DNA of 7,536 nt from an uncultured Lysobacterales bacterium (GCA_937974465.1 CALJWY010000096.1:1-7536), one strand, 5' to 3'; shown: positions 1 to 6,689, counted from the first letter of the stretch. Numbers and translations are program-made. Notes: a model not told the origin generated them from the letters alone.

Positions 1-1187
1 AAATCCATACTGCCATCCAGGCCAAGATAACCCATGGACCCGGTATAAAAACTCCGGCCATGGCGCTCCAATTCTGCAATGATCTCCATGCAACGCACTT
101 TTGGGCAACCCGTAATGGTTCCACCCGGGAACACCGCCCGAATGACATCGACGGGCGATACATCATTACGGAGCTGTCCGCGCACGTTTGAGACGATATG
201 ATGAACATGTTCATAGGTCTCGACAACCATCAGTTCATTGACATCAACGCTTCCCGCCTCACAGACCCGTCCGAGATCATTACGTTCGAGGTCGATCAGC
301 ATGACATGTTCGGCCCGCTCCTTGGGATGCGCCAATAATTCCCTGCTGAGTTGCTGGTCGGACTGCACGTCGGCACCACGCGGGCGTGTTCCGGCAATTG
401 GTCGTGACTGCACCACGCCATCCCTGACTTCCACCAGCCTTTCCGGCGAGGAACTCATCAATACGTAATCCTGCCAACGGACAAGGCCGGCGAACGGTGC
501 CGGGTTGTTTTGCCGCAGAGCCTGATAAAGCTCTCTCACATTGACCGGTCCTTCAAATGCACCTTCCCAGCCGCGCGACAAATTAACCTGGAACACGTCA
601 CCATCGAGAATATAGTCGTGAATCCTGGTCACTGCATTTTTGAAAATGAGTGGATCATCCGGTTGAAGCTGTACCAGCCTGCCCCGGTTTGTAGCAGGCG
701 TGATGGTAATTTCACTGAGTTCGTCCTGCATGCATTGCAACAGTTGGCTGGACTCCGCCACCAGGTGTAATACACCGGGTTCAGAAGGCCTGCTGTAGAC
801 AACACCATCACAACGACTTGCGAAAGCGACCGGAAAGCCGTCGCTGGCTGACGGAAACGGCACGATCGGTTCAATTTCTGCAGCCAATTCGTAGCCCAGG
901 TACAGAAACCAGCCACCAATAAACGGCCACTCAGCATGTTGATAAGCGCTGCGTTTCTGCTTTTGATACCAACTTTCAAGGCTGGATAAAAATCCGGCTC
1001 CATCGTTGATACCGTCAAGGTCACCATTGGTTGCCAGGCTCAGTTGCTCACCATTTGCCCTGAGCAACAGGCTGCACTGGCCCAGCGGGCCACTGGTGGC
1101 ACTGTCAAGAAGATAGGGATAGCTACCGGGAAGCGCGTCGGCAATCGCGGACAGATCGTACGCGGATTCTAATCTACAGCTATACAA
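1..1187 (-). CDS. pabB: Aminodeoxychorismate synthase component I (PabB), 3' end beyond window
   Basis: This chorismate-using enzyme makes 4-amino-4-deoxychorismate, the precursor of p-aminobenzoate and folate, normally with the glutaminase PabA. An open frame of 395 codons runs to the window edge without a stop. Visible landmarks are LLDSA (residues 26-30), GGWFLYLGYE (91-100), DVFQVNLSRGWEG (197-209), SSSPERL (245-251), PIAGTRPRG (263-271), RAEHVMLIDLERNDLGRV (291-308) and the hallmark PGGTITGCPKVRCMEII (354-370). The hallmark lies near residue 360, as in PabB; TrpE is longer before this point, so PabB is preferred. About 60 C-terminal residues are missing. An in-frame stop lies at 1211-1209 and there is no ATG before the conserved region, so the start must be non-ATG: TTG at 1187, or CTG at 1199, which overlaps the fabF stop as CTGA. 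No strong Shine-Dalgarno is seen, so coupling to fabF translation is likely. The Lys nucleophile of E. coli PabB (PIKGT) is Ala here (PIAGT). Confidence 0.93.
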   Translation of the reverse strand, partial: MYSCRLESAYDLSAIADALPGSYPYLLDSATSGPLGQCSLLLRANGEQLSLATNGDLDGINDGAGFLSSLESWYQKQKRSAYQHAEWPFIGGWFLYLGYELAAEIEPIVPFPSASDGFPVAFASRCDGVVYSRPSEPGVLHLVAESSQLLQCMQDELSEITITPATNRGRLVQLQPDDPLIFKNAVTRIHDYILDGDVFQVNLSRGWEGAFEGPVNVRELYQALRQNNPAPFAGLVRWQDYVLMSSSPERLVEVRDGVVQSRPIAGTRPRGADVQSDQQLSRELLAHPKERAEHVMLIDLERNDLGRVCEAGSVDVNELMVVETYEHVHHIVSNVRGQLRNDVSPVDVIRAVFPGGTITGCPKVRCMEIIAELERHGRSFYTGSMGYLGLDGSMD

Positions 1188-1195
1188 AACCGGTG

Positions 1196-2446
1196 TCAGC
1201 CGGTGACTTTACGAAATACGAGGCTGCCATTGGTGCCGCCAAATCCAAACGAGTTGGAAATAGCGATATTCAGATTCGCCTGCCTTGCCGTATTGGGCAC
1301 ATAGTCCAGATCACAGCCCTCGCCCGGATTGTCGAGATTAATCGTCGGCGGGATGACACCATCACGTAAACTTAACAGGCTGAAAATAGCCTCGACACCA
1401 CCCGCAGCACCCAGCAGGTGCCCGGTCATGGACTTGGTCGAGCTAACCGCCAGCTTGTAAGCATGATCACCAAACACGGTCTTGGTGGCGATGGTTTCTG
1501 CAAGATCGCCCAAGGGCGTTGATGTACCGTGGGCATTGATGTAATCAACATCCTGCGGGTTAATACCGGCGTCATTGACGGCAATCTGCATACAACGTGC
1601 TGCACCTTCACCATCTTCCGGTGGCGCCGTCATATGGAATGCATCTCCACTCATACCGAAACCGATGGCCTCGCCATAAATCTTGGCGCCACGTTTCTTG
1701 GCATGCTCATATTCTTCGAGGATTACCACACCAGCGCCGTTTGAAAGTACGAAACCGTCGCGGTCCCTGTCCCAGGGCCGGCTGGCTTTTGCAGGTTCGT
1801 CATTGCGGGTTGACATGGCTCGCGCGGAGATAAAGCCACTGACCGAAGTCGGTGTGGTCGCAAATTCGGCACCGCCCGCCACCATGATGTCCGCGTCACC
1901 GTATTGAATCATGCGCATGGCGGTGCCCATGTTATGGGTCGCGGTGCTGCAGGCGGTAACGATAGCGATATTGGGGCCCTTCAGATTGTAATTGAGTGAC
2001 AGAAAGCCACCGATCATATTGATAATTGAGCCCGGAATAAAGAACGGGCTGACCTTCCGCGGGCCACCTTTAAGATAAGCCTCCGTGGTGGCCTCGATTG
2101 TTTTCAGGCCACCGATACCAGAGGCCAGCGCACAACCGATACGCTCGGGGTCGTAGTTTGAGTTTTCATCCAGCAAGCCGGCATCTTGCAAGGCATCTAC
2201 TGAAGCTGCATAACCGTAATGGATAAAGTCATCCAGTCGTTTTGACTCACGTGGCGCCAGGTATTGAGTGACATCAAAATCAATCACTTCACCGGCGATA
2301 CGGGTCTTCATTTGGTCTGCATCAAACGACGAAATCGTCTTGATGCCACTGCGGCCATTACAAATAGCATCCCAGGCGGAATCAATCGTACTTCCTACGG
2401 GTGACACGATACCCATCCCGGTAACTACCACGCGACGTTGCGACAT
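1196..2446 (-). CDS. fabF: 3-oxoacyl-[acyl-carrier-protein] synthase II (KAS II)
   Basis: This enzyme condenses acyl-ACP with malonyl-ACP to elongate fatty acids in the cytoplasm; in E. coli it is responsible for the C16:1 to C18:1 step. The 416 residues match the usual length of about 413. The thiolase-fold catalytic set is intact: Cys166 in VTACSTATHN, His306 in NAHGTSTPLGD, Lys338 in SSTKSMTGH and His343, followed by the C-terminal SFGFGGTNGSL loop (399-409). The FabF-type APPEDGEGA stretch (274-282) favours FabF over FabB. One small oddity is SNGAG at 235-239, where most relatives have GEGAG or GDGAG. The ATG has a GAGGG Shine-Dalgarno 8 bases upstream. It lies 83 bases after acpP, a gap that holds a GC-rich hairpin, and its TGA stop abuts or overlaps the pabB start. 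Confidence 0.98.
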   Translation of the reverse strand: MSQRRVVVTGMGIVSPVGSTIDSAWDAICNGRSGIKTISSFDADQMKTRIAGEVIDFDVTQYLAPRESKRLDDFIHYGYAASVDALQDAGLLDENSNYDPERIGCALASGIGGLKTIEATTEAYLKGGPRKVSPFFIPGSIINMIGGFLSLNYNLKGPNIAIVTACSTATHNMGTAMRMIQYGDADIMVAGGAEFATTPTSVSGFISARAMSTRNDEPAKASRPWDRDRDGFVLSNGAGVVILEEYEHAKKRGAKIYGEAIGFGMSGDAFHMTAPPEDGEGAARCMQIAVNDAGINPQDVDYINAHGTSTPLGDLAETIATKTVFGDHAYKLAVSSTKSMTGHLLGAAGGVEAIFSLLSLRDGVIPPTINLDNPGEGCDLDYVPNTARQANLNIAISNSFGFGGTNGSLVFRKVTG

Positions 2447-2483
2447 TTTTTAAACCCTCAAAATTGGATTTCCAAACGTATAA

Positions 2484-2504
2484 CGGCCGGCAAATTGCCG
2501 GCCG
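2484..2504 (-). other. GC-rich hairpin in the acpP-fabF spacer
   Basis: Two perfect 10-base arms (cggccggcaa and ttgccggccg) flank one central base; realistically this is an 8-bp stem with a 5-base loop. On the transcribed (minus) strand it lies 25 bases after the acpP stop. What follows is TTATACGTTT, not an uninterrupted T-run, so it is a weak terminator at best. It could be an attenuator or a 3'-end stabiliser for acpP mRNA. A second, smaller inverted repeat (TTGGA-TT-TCCAA, 2464-2475) lies just downstream, followed on the minus strand by TTTT before the fabF ribosome binding site. Confidence 0.5.
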
Positions 2505-2529
2505 CTCACGACTTATTCAATTGTCAGCT

Positions 2530-2766
2530 TCAGCTGGCGTTGGAGTTGACGTAGTCAATTGCCTGCTGAACGCTGGTAATCTTTTCCGCGTCCTCGTCAG
2601 GGATTTCACACTCGAACTCTTCTTCGAGCGCCATTACGAGCTCTACGGTATCAAGCGAATCCGCGCCCAGGTCGTCTACGAAAGATGCATTGGCGGTTAC
2701 TTCATCTTCTTTAACCCCAAGCTGCTCTACAACAATCTTTTTAACGCGTTCTTCAATGTTACTCAT
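2530..2766 (-). CDS. acpP: Acyl carrier protein
   Basis: This is the central soluble carrier of fatty-acid synthesis; intermediates are held as thioesters on its 4'-phosphopantetheine arm. The 78 residues match the family length. Ser37 in GADSLDTVELVMALEE is the phosphopantetheine attachment site at the start of helix II, and the protein is strongly acidic, as expected. The ATG is preceded by AGGA at a suitable distance. It sits between fabG (189-base gap) and fabF (83-base gap). Both gaps are long for this otherwise tight operon, which fits acpP having its own promoter and separately set expression, as is known for E. coli acpP. Confidence 0.99.
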   Translation of the reverse strand: MSNIEERVKKIVVEQLGVKEDEVTANASFVDDLGADSLDTVELVMALEEEFECEIPDEDAEKITSVQQAIDYVNSNAS

Positions 2767-2804
2767 GTTTTAATAGTTCCTGAATGTGGGACACAAGAGA
2801 CGTA

Positions 2805-2834
2805 ATTTTAAAGAAACTACGGCTGTTCTGCCAG
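2805..2834 (-). promoter_or_regulatory. Candidate sigma-70 promoter for acpP
   Basis: Read on the minus strand there is CTGGCA (2834-2829, 4 of 6 matches to TTGACA), an 18-base spacer and TAAAAT (2810-2805, 5 of 6 matches to TATAAT). This places a start site about 30 bases before the acpP ATG. It lies in the 189-base fabG-acpP gap, which holds no gene. The gap also contains a short inverted repeat (CTACA-aagag-TGTAG, plus-strand reading near 2844-2858) of unknown meaning just upstream of the -35. The call rests on consensus matching by eye only. Confidence 0.35.
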
Positions 2835-2955
2835 TGTTGTGCTCTACAAAGAGTGTAGCTTAGCAAAGCATTGTTACGATTCGCCACCGTATGTGACACG
2901 GTTTGTGGGCCATAAATCAATTTTTTCTACAGATATTTCTCCACCAACACACACA

Positions 2956-3696
2956 TCATGACATGTACATGCCACCGTTTACGTGGATGGTCTGGCCGGT
3001 AATGTAAGCTGCCGATGCGGATGCCAGAAAACTCACTGCTGCGGCAATATCATCTACCTCACCCAGCCGGTTTAACGGAATATCAGCCAGCATGGCATCA
3101 CGCTGCGCCTCTGACAGTTCGCGGGTCATATCGGTATCGATAAAGCCGGGCGCAACAACGTTCACGGTAATTCCGCGCGATCCGACCTCGCGCGCCAGGG
3201 ATTTCGAAAAGCCCATCATTCCGGCTTTGGCTGCCGCATAGTTGGACTGGCCGGCATTGCCCATTGAGCCGATGACCGATGCAATACTGATGATGCGGCC
3301 CTGCCGTGCCTTCATCATACCTCGCAGACAGGCCTTCGACAGGCGGTATACCGAACGTAAATTGGTGTCGAGAACGGTATCCCAGTCGTCTTCTGACATC
3401 CGCATAAGAAGTTGATCACGGGTGACACCGGCATTATTGACCAGGATGGTGGGTGCGGATTCCTGCGCCGCAATATCCTTCAGAGCCGCAGCAATAGCGT
3501 CCGCGTCATTGACGTCGAGCTTCAGTCCGCTGAGGCCGGCAATCTTGCGGTCAGTGATAGCCAGCGCGCCGGCGTCGGACGTCGCGGTTCCAAATACCCT
3601 GGCGCCGGCGCCAGCAAGTGTATCCGCAATGGCGGCGCCGATGCCGCGACTGGCCCCGGTTACCAGTGCCACCTGTCCCTGTAAACTTTCAGACAT
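2956..3696 (-). CDS. fabG: 3-oxoacyl-[acyl-carrier-protein] reductase
   Basis: This NADPH-dependent short-chain dehydrogenase reduces 3-oxoacyl-ACP to 3-hydroxyacyl-ACP, the first reduction of each elongation cycle. The 246 residues fit the family (E. coli 244). The cofactor loop TGASRGIG is at 13-20, NNAG at 87-90, Asn112 in DTNL, and the catalytic Ser140, Tyr153 and Lys157 sit in SIASVIG and SNYAAAKAG. The substrate-side PGFIDTDMT lies at 183-191 and the C-terminal tetramer segment ITGQTIHVNGG at 232-242. ATG at 3696 is chosen because a GGAG lies 7 bases upstream; the in-frame TTG at 3702 would sit only one base from that GGAG. It begins 36 bases after fabH, where fabD would normally intervene. 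Confidence 0.97.
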   Translation of the reverse strand: MSESLQGQVALVTGASRGIGAAIADTLAGAGARVFGTATSDAGALAITDRKIAGLSGLKLDVNDADAIAAALKDIAAQESAPTILVNNAGVTRDQLLMRMSEDDWDTVLDTNLRSVYRLSKACLRGMMKARQGRIISIASVIGSMGNAGQSNYAAAKAGMMGFSKSLAREVGSRGITVNVVAPGFIDTDMTRELSEAQRDAMLADIPLNRLGEVDDIAAAVSFLASASAAYITGQTIHVNGGMYMS

Positions 3697-3703
3697 TGTC
3701 AAT

Positions 3704-3707
3704 CTCC
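3704..3707 (-). promoter_or_regulatory. Ribosome binding site of fabG (decides the start)
   Basis: GGAG on the minus strand, 7 bases before the ATG at 3696. The spacing supports the ATG over the TTG at 3702. Confidence 0.7.
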
Positions 3708-3732
3708 AGACTCGTTATTTTGTATATTCTGA

Positions 3733-4701
3733 TCAGTACTTAACCAGCGCGGATGCCCAGGTGAACCCGCCACCAAAAGCCTCCAGCAACAAGGTTTGTC
3801 CCCTCTTCACCTTGCCCGACCTGACCGCTTCATCGAGTGCCAGAGGCACCGATGCAGCGGATGTATTGCCATGCCGGTCAACTGTAACCACGACCTGGTC
3901 CATGGTCATCCCAAGCTTCTTGGCAGTTGCAGAAATGATTCGATGGTTGGCCTGGTGTGGGATTAACCAGTCGAGTTCCGACTTGTCCATATTGTTGTGA
4001 GCAAGGGTCTCATCGACGATTCGCCCCAGTGTCCTGACAGCCACTTTGAACACTTCGTTACCCTTCATATGGATGCGCACACCACCACGTTCCTCCGCCT
4101 TGAAGCCTCTGCCCACGCCGACATCCGTGCCCAGCAGGTCGCTGTGACGGCCAGCCGCATGGATATGGGTCGACAAAATTCCAGGCTCATCAGATGCCTC
4201 GATAACAACAGCTCCGGCGCCGTCACCAAACAGGACAGCCGTACCGCGGTCGTTCCAATCGAGCATTGCAGTTAACTTATCAACGCCCACGACCAAGGCC
4301 CTTTTGACATCACCGCAACGCACGAACTTGTCAGCGACCGCAAGGGCATACATAAAGCCCGAGCAGGCAGCATTGACGTCCATGGCGCCACAATCCGGCA
4401 GGCCCAGCCTGGCCTGGATCAGGCAAGCGGTACTGGGGAATACGACATCCGGTGTGGTGGTACCGACAATCAACAGGCCAATATCCTCGGGATTGACCCC
4501 GGCTGCCTGTAAGGCCCTCTGGGCCGCAACTTCCGCCATGTCGGCACTGGTCTCATCCTCGTGCGCAAGACGGCGCTCACAGATACCGGTGCGATCCCTG
4601 ATCCACTGGTCAGAGGTGTCCAGGATCTTCTCGAGGTCGGCATTGGTGACGATTTTTTCCGGCAAATAGCCACCGGTACCGATAATTTTTGAATATTTCA
4701 C
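3733..4701 (-). CDS. fabH: 3-oxoacyl-[acyl-carrier-protein] synthase III (KAS III)
   Basis: This enzyme initiates fatty-acid synthesis by condensing acetyl-CoA with malonyl-ACP. The protein is 322 residues when started at the GTG at 4701, giving MKYSKIIGTGGYLPEK, which lines up with the E. coli N-terminus. The catalytic triad is intact: Cys113 in NAACSGFMYAL, His249 in IPHQANHRII and Asn279 in RHGNTSAASVP. The ending EAFGGGFTWASAL is typical. An upstream in-frame GTG at 4713, overlapping the plsX TAG stop, would add four residues. It is disfavoured because GGGAG lies inside those codons, 5 bases before the GTG at 4701. plsX ends 12 bases before this start, so the two genes are tightly coupled. 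The next gene is fabG rather than the expected fabD. Confidence 0.97.
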   Translation of the reverse strand: MKYSKIIGTGGYLPEKIVTNADLEKILDTSDQWIRDRTGICERRLAHEDETSADMAEVAAQRALQAAGVNPEDIGLLIVGTTTPDVVFPSTACLIQARLGLPDCGAMDVNAACSGFMYALAVADKFVRCGDVKRALVVGVDKLTAMLDWNDRGTAVLFGDGAGAVVIEASDEPGILSTHIHAAGRHSDLLGTDVGVGRGFKAEERGGVRIHMKGNEVFKVAVRTLGRIVDETLAHNNMDKSELDWLIPHQANHRIISATAKKLGMTMDQVVVTVDRHGNTSAASVPLALDEAVRSGKVKRGQTLLLEAFGGGFTWASALVKY

Positions 4702-4706
4702 TGGTT

Positions 4707-4711
4707 CTCCC
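4707..4711 (-). promoter_or_regulatory. Ribosome binding site of fabH (decides the start)
   Basis: GGGAG on the minus strand with a 5-base spacer to the GTG at 4701. It lies just past the plsX stop and within the longer reading from 4713, which it argues against. Confidence 0.7.
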
Positions 4712-4712
4712 A

Positions 4713-5801
4713 CTAGCCTGCCTCGATCGAATAATCATGAATCATTGATTCAATTTGCTGTGGAACCTGGCGCTCGGCTTCAGACACAGCCTCAATAATT
4801 GCGTGGCTCATGGCCGGACGATCTGCGTTACCGTGGCTCTTGACCACAACGCCGCACAGACCCAACAAAGGGGCACCATTATGCTTGGATGGTTCGAAGC
4901 GCGCCAGCGTCCGTTTAATAGACCTGCCGGCCAGTAGTGCTCCCAGGCGGTCAAGCCAACTGTTCTGCATCGCCATTTCCAGTTCCTGAAAGAACATCCT
5001 GGCAAGCCCTTCCCCGGACTTGAGTATCAGGTTGCCGGAAAACCCATCGCAGACTGCAACATCGGTCTTGCCCGCAAAGATATCATGGCCCTCGATAAAT
5101 CCCGTGTAGTTAATGGGTAACTCTTTGAGCATCAGGTGAGCCTCTTTGACCAGGCTATCACCCTTGCTGTCCTCATGCCCGACATTGAGGAGTGCCACCC
5201 GCGGCTGTTTTGAATCATCCTCAAGTGCGCAGGCGACAGAACCCATGATTGCAAACTGTACCAATTGGTTTGCACTGACGTTCAGGTTTGCGCCGAGATC
5301 CAGCAGGCTGGTGTGGGCAGACGCGGACGGAACCCGTGACATCAGGGCGGGCCGTTCGATACCGGGCAACATGCCGAGAAGTTTTACCCCCAGCGCCAGA
5401 ATGGCGGCGGTGCTGCCGGCGCTGACACAAGCCGCGGCATGGCCATCAGCAACCTGTTGCAGGGCAATCCACAGGCTGCTGCCCTTGCCGCGCCTCAAGG
5501 CGGCAACAGGCCGGGCATCCGAGGCCAGGGCATGTGTCGCAAACACAGTATGCAACCGATCAAAGCAATGCCCGTATTGAGACTCGGCCTGGCAGGAAGT
5601 GATAACCGGCGCCATCTGCTCTTCGATGCCACACAGGTAGATCTCGACCTCGGGATGGCCGGCCAGCACGTCCAACGCGGCTGGGATTGTCACGGATGGA
5701 CCGTAATCACCACCGTGCACGTCCAGCGCCAGCACAATATTACCCGCGCCGATTCTATGCGGTTCCCGGGTCTGTTTGTCACTTGAGTCTGATTTGCCCA
5801 T
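4713..5801 (-). CDS. plsX: Phosphate acyltransferase PlsX
   Basis: This peripheral membrane enzyme converts acyl-ACP to acyl-phosphate, the acyl donor for PlsY in phospholipid synthesis. The 362 residues compare with about 356 in E. coli. Landmarks are LALDVHGGDYGP (24-35), ALRRGKGSSL (101-110), CVSAGSTAAILALG (125-138), LPGIERPAL (145-153), DLGANLNV (168-175), FIEGHDIFAG (235-244), CDGFSGNLILKSGEG (251-265) and GAPLLGLCGVVVKSHGN (309-325). Several positions depart from what I know of the family: GSTA for the usual GNTG, and DVHGGD for DAMGGD. The ATG at 5801 has no clear Shine-Dalgarno and gives an N-terminal extension of roughly 20 residues before the first strand, so the true start may lie further in, for example GTG at 5735. 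It follows rpmF after an 82-base gap holding a terminator-like hairpin, and its TAG stop nearly touches fabH. Confidence 0.95.
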   Translation of the reverse strand: MGKSDSSDKQTREPHRIGAGNIVLALDVHGGDYGPSVTIPAALDVLAGHPEVEIYLCGIEEQMAPVITSCQAESQYGHCFDRLHTVFATHALASDARPVAALRRGKGSSLWIALQQVADGHAAACVSAGSTAAILALGVKLLGMLPGIERPALMSRVPSASAHTSLLDLGANLNVSANQLVQFAIMGSVACALEDDSKQPRVALLNVGHEDSKGDSLVKEAHLMLKELPINYTGFIEGHDIFAGKTDVAVCDGFSGNLILKSGEGLARMFFQELEMAMQNSWLDRLGALLAGRSIKRTLARFEPSKHNGAPLLGLCGVVVKSHGNADRPAMSHAIIEAVSEAERQVPQQIESMIHDYSIEAG

Positions 5802-5818
5802 ACAATGCTATTTCAGAA

Positions 5819-5848
5819 CGAAAACCGCCGGCAGCTTGGCCGGCGGTT
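5819..5848 (-). terminator. Terminator-like hairpin between rpmF and plsX
   Basis: Arms aaccgccggc (5823-5832) and gccggcggtt (5839-5848) form a perfect 10-bp stem around a 6-base loop. On the minus strand the stem runs into TTTTCGTT, the form of an intrinsic terminator with a short, interrupted U-tract. On the plus strand there is no T-run, so it acts, if at all, on the rpmF transcript. Because plsX and the fab genes follow in the same direction, partial read-through (attenuation) seems more likely than full termination. Confidence 0.6.
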
Positions 5849-5883
5849 GGTTCCACAAAATGGTACCGTATAAAGAATCGAAC

Positions 5884-6084
5884 TTATTCTTCTTCTTCGT
5901 CAATCTCAATTACGGGTGTGTCAATAACTTTACGGCCCTTATAGTAACCCTCAGGGCTGACGTTGTGACGCAGGTGCGTCTCGCCAGTGGTCGGGTCAAC
6001 TGACAGGGTTGGCGCTTTCAATGAGTCGTGCGAACGGCGCATGCCACGTCGTGAGGGTGTTTTTCGGCTTTTTTGTACAGCCAT
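5884..6084 (-). CDS. rpmF: 50S ribosomal protein L32
   Basis: This is a small basic protein of the large ribosomal subunit. The 66 residues start MAVQKSRKTPSRRGMRRSHD, with the conserved core TGETHLRHNVSPEGYYKGRKV (33-53). There are no cysteines, so this is the zinc-free form of L32 common in gammaproteobacteria. The E. coli protein is 57 residues; here a tail of about ten residues ends IEIDEEEE, strongly acidic for a ribosomal protein. The ATG has a strong AGGAG (6098-6094) 9 bases upstream. It lies 56 bases after yceD, the usual partner, and before plsX, the conserved ribosome-to-lipid junction of this locus. Confidence 0.98.
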   Translation of the reverse strand: MAVQKSRKTPSRRGMRRSHDSLKAPTLSVDPTTGETHLRHNVSPEGYYKGRKVIDTPVIEIDEEEE

Positions 6085-6140
6085 GATGATCTACTCCTGA
6101 TTCAAAAAATATTTACTAAATTCGGTTTAATTCGGCCTGT
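6085..6140 (-). other. yceD-rpmF spacer
   Basis: This AT-rich 56-base gap carries a near-exact tandem of CCGAATTAA and CCGAATTTA on the minus strand, followed by a run of Ts and then the rpmF AGGAG. I cannot place a convincing -35/-10 pair here; an rpmF promoter inside yceD is possible. Confidence 0.3.
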
Positions 6141-6689
6141 CTAACCAGGCTTGTCCTGTTTAAGCATATCCTGCAACACGGCAAAAGGGTTCTTTTTAGC
6201 CCCTTTCGGCGGGTCGGATTCTTTCACTACCTCGCCACCGGTTGAAAACTCCACCTTTTGCAAACCACGCTTACGCGGTATCTGCGGCAGGGCAAGCAAC
6301 AATTCATCTTCTACCAGGCTGGCAATAGCCAACCTTCCGTTTTCGGTCTGCACCGGTTCGTAATTGTCCGGCAGATCCGCTTCCTCGCTCAAGTGCTCGA
6401 TAACGGCCAACTCGCTGTTCCGCATGACCTGCTCGTCGTACACTTCCAGGCTTGCCTGGCATATCAACGGCAGCGCAGCCTTAACCTGGATGTCTATAAC
6501 AACGCGCTTGTCCAGATCCATCCTGAACGTGACGACAAATGACGCCTCGCCCAATGGCCCATCACCTTCTGCGCTCACCAGCAGCGGGGCCAATCGCTTC
6601 ATCCTCACCAATGGTATGGTGCCGCTGAATGAGCGTTTGCCTTCAGCAGCGCGAACAGGTGAAATCCAGTCTGGATATTCCCGCGACAT
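6141..6689 (-). CDS. yceD: YceD/DUF177 family protein, 23S rRNA accumulation factor
   Basis: DUF177 proteins are reported to be needed for normal 23S rRNA accumulation in E. coli and in chloroplasts; the mechanism is not settled. The 182 residues compare with 173 in E. coli. Conserved parts are WISPVRAAEGKRSFSG (8-23), PLICQASLEVYDEQV (74-88), the acidic DNYEPV (108-113), SLVEDELLLALPQIP (124-138) and the C-terminal NPFAVLQDML (167-176). The family's CQRC pair is CQAS here (Cys77, Ser80), so the second cysteine is lost. The ATG at 6689 has only a GAGG two bases away, a short spacing. The stop codon sits in a short inverted repeat (GCCTG/CAGGC, 6135-6150). It leads the minus-strand operon and is directly followed by rpmF. 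Confidence 0.93.
   Translation of the reverse strand: MSREYPDWISPVRAAEGKRSFSGTIPLVRMKRLAPLLVSAEGDGPLGEASFVVTFRMDLDKRVVIDIQVKAALPLICQASLEVYDEQVMRNSELAVIEHLSEEADLPDNYEPVQTENGRLAIASLVEDELLLALPQIPRKRGLQKVEFSTGGEVVKESDPPKGAKKNPFAVLQDMLKQDKPG

Noticed and set aside
629..1027. A 132-residue minus-strand open frame
   Set aside because: It is a different frame within pabB; the pabB frame covers the same bases with conserved motifs.
1..1187. Anthranilate synthase TrpE as the identity of the left-edge gene
   Set aside because: The signature motif lies near residue 360, too early for TrpE, and the fabF neighbourhood fits PabB; only the PIAGT residue points to TrpE.
3697..3702. TTG at 3702 as the fabG start
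   Set aside because: It would be one base from the GGAG; the ATG at 3696 has correct spacing.
3422..4000. A 192-residue plus-strand open frame spanning the fabG-fabH junction
   Set aside because: It is antisense to two well-conserved genes, has low-complexity Ala/Ser-rich composition and no family features; it is a shadow of GC-biased codons.
4702..4713. GTG at 4713 as the fabH start
   Set aside because: The ribosome binding site lies inside those codons, and the E. coli N-terminus aligns to the start at 4701.
5146..5580. A 144-residue plus-strand open frame inside plsX
   Set aside because: It is antisense to plsX, whose motifs are clear on the minus strand, and has no recognisable domain.
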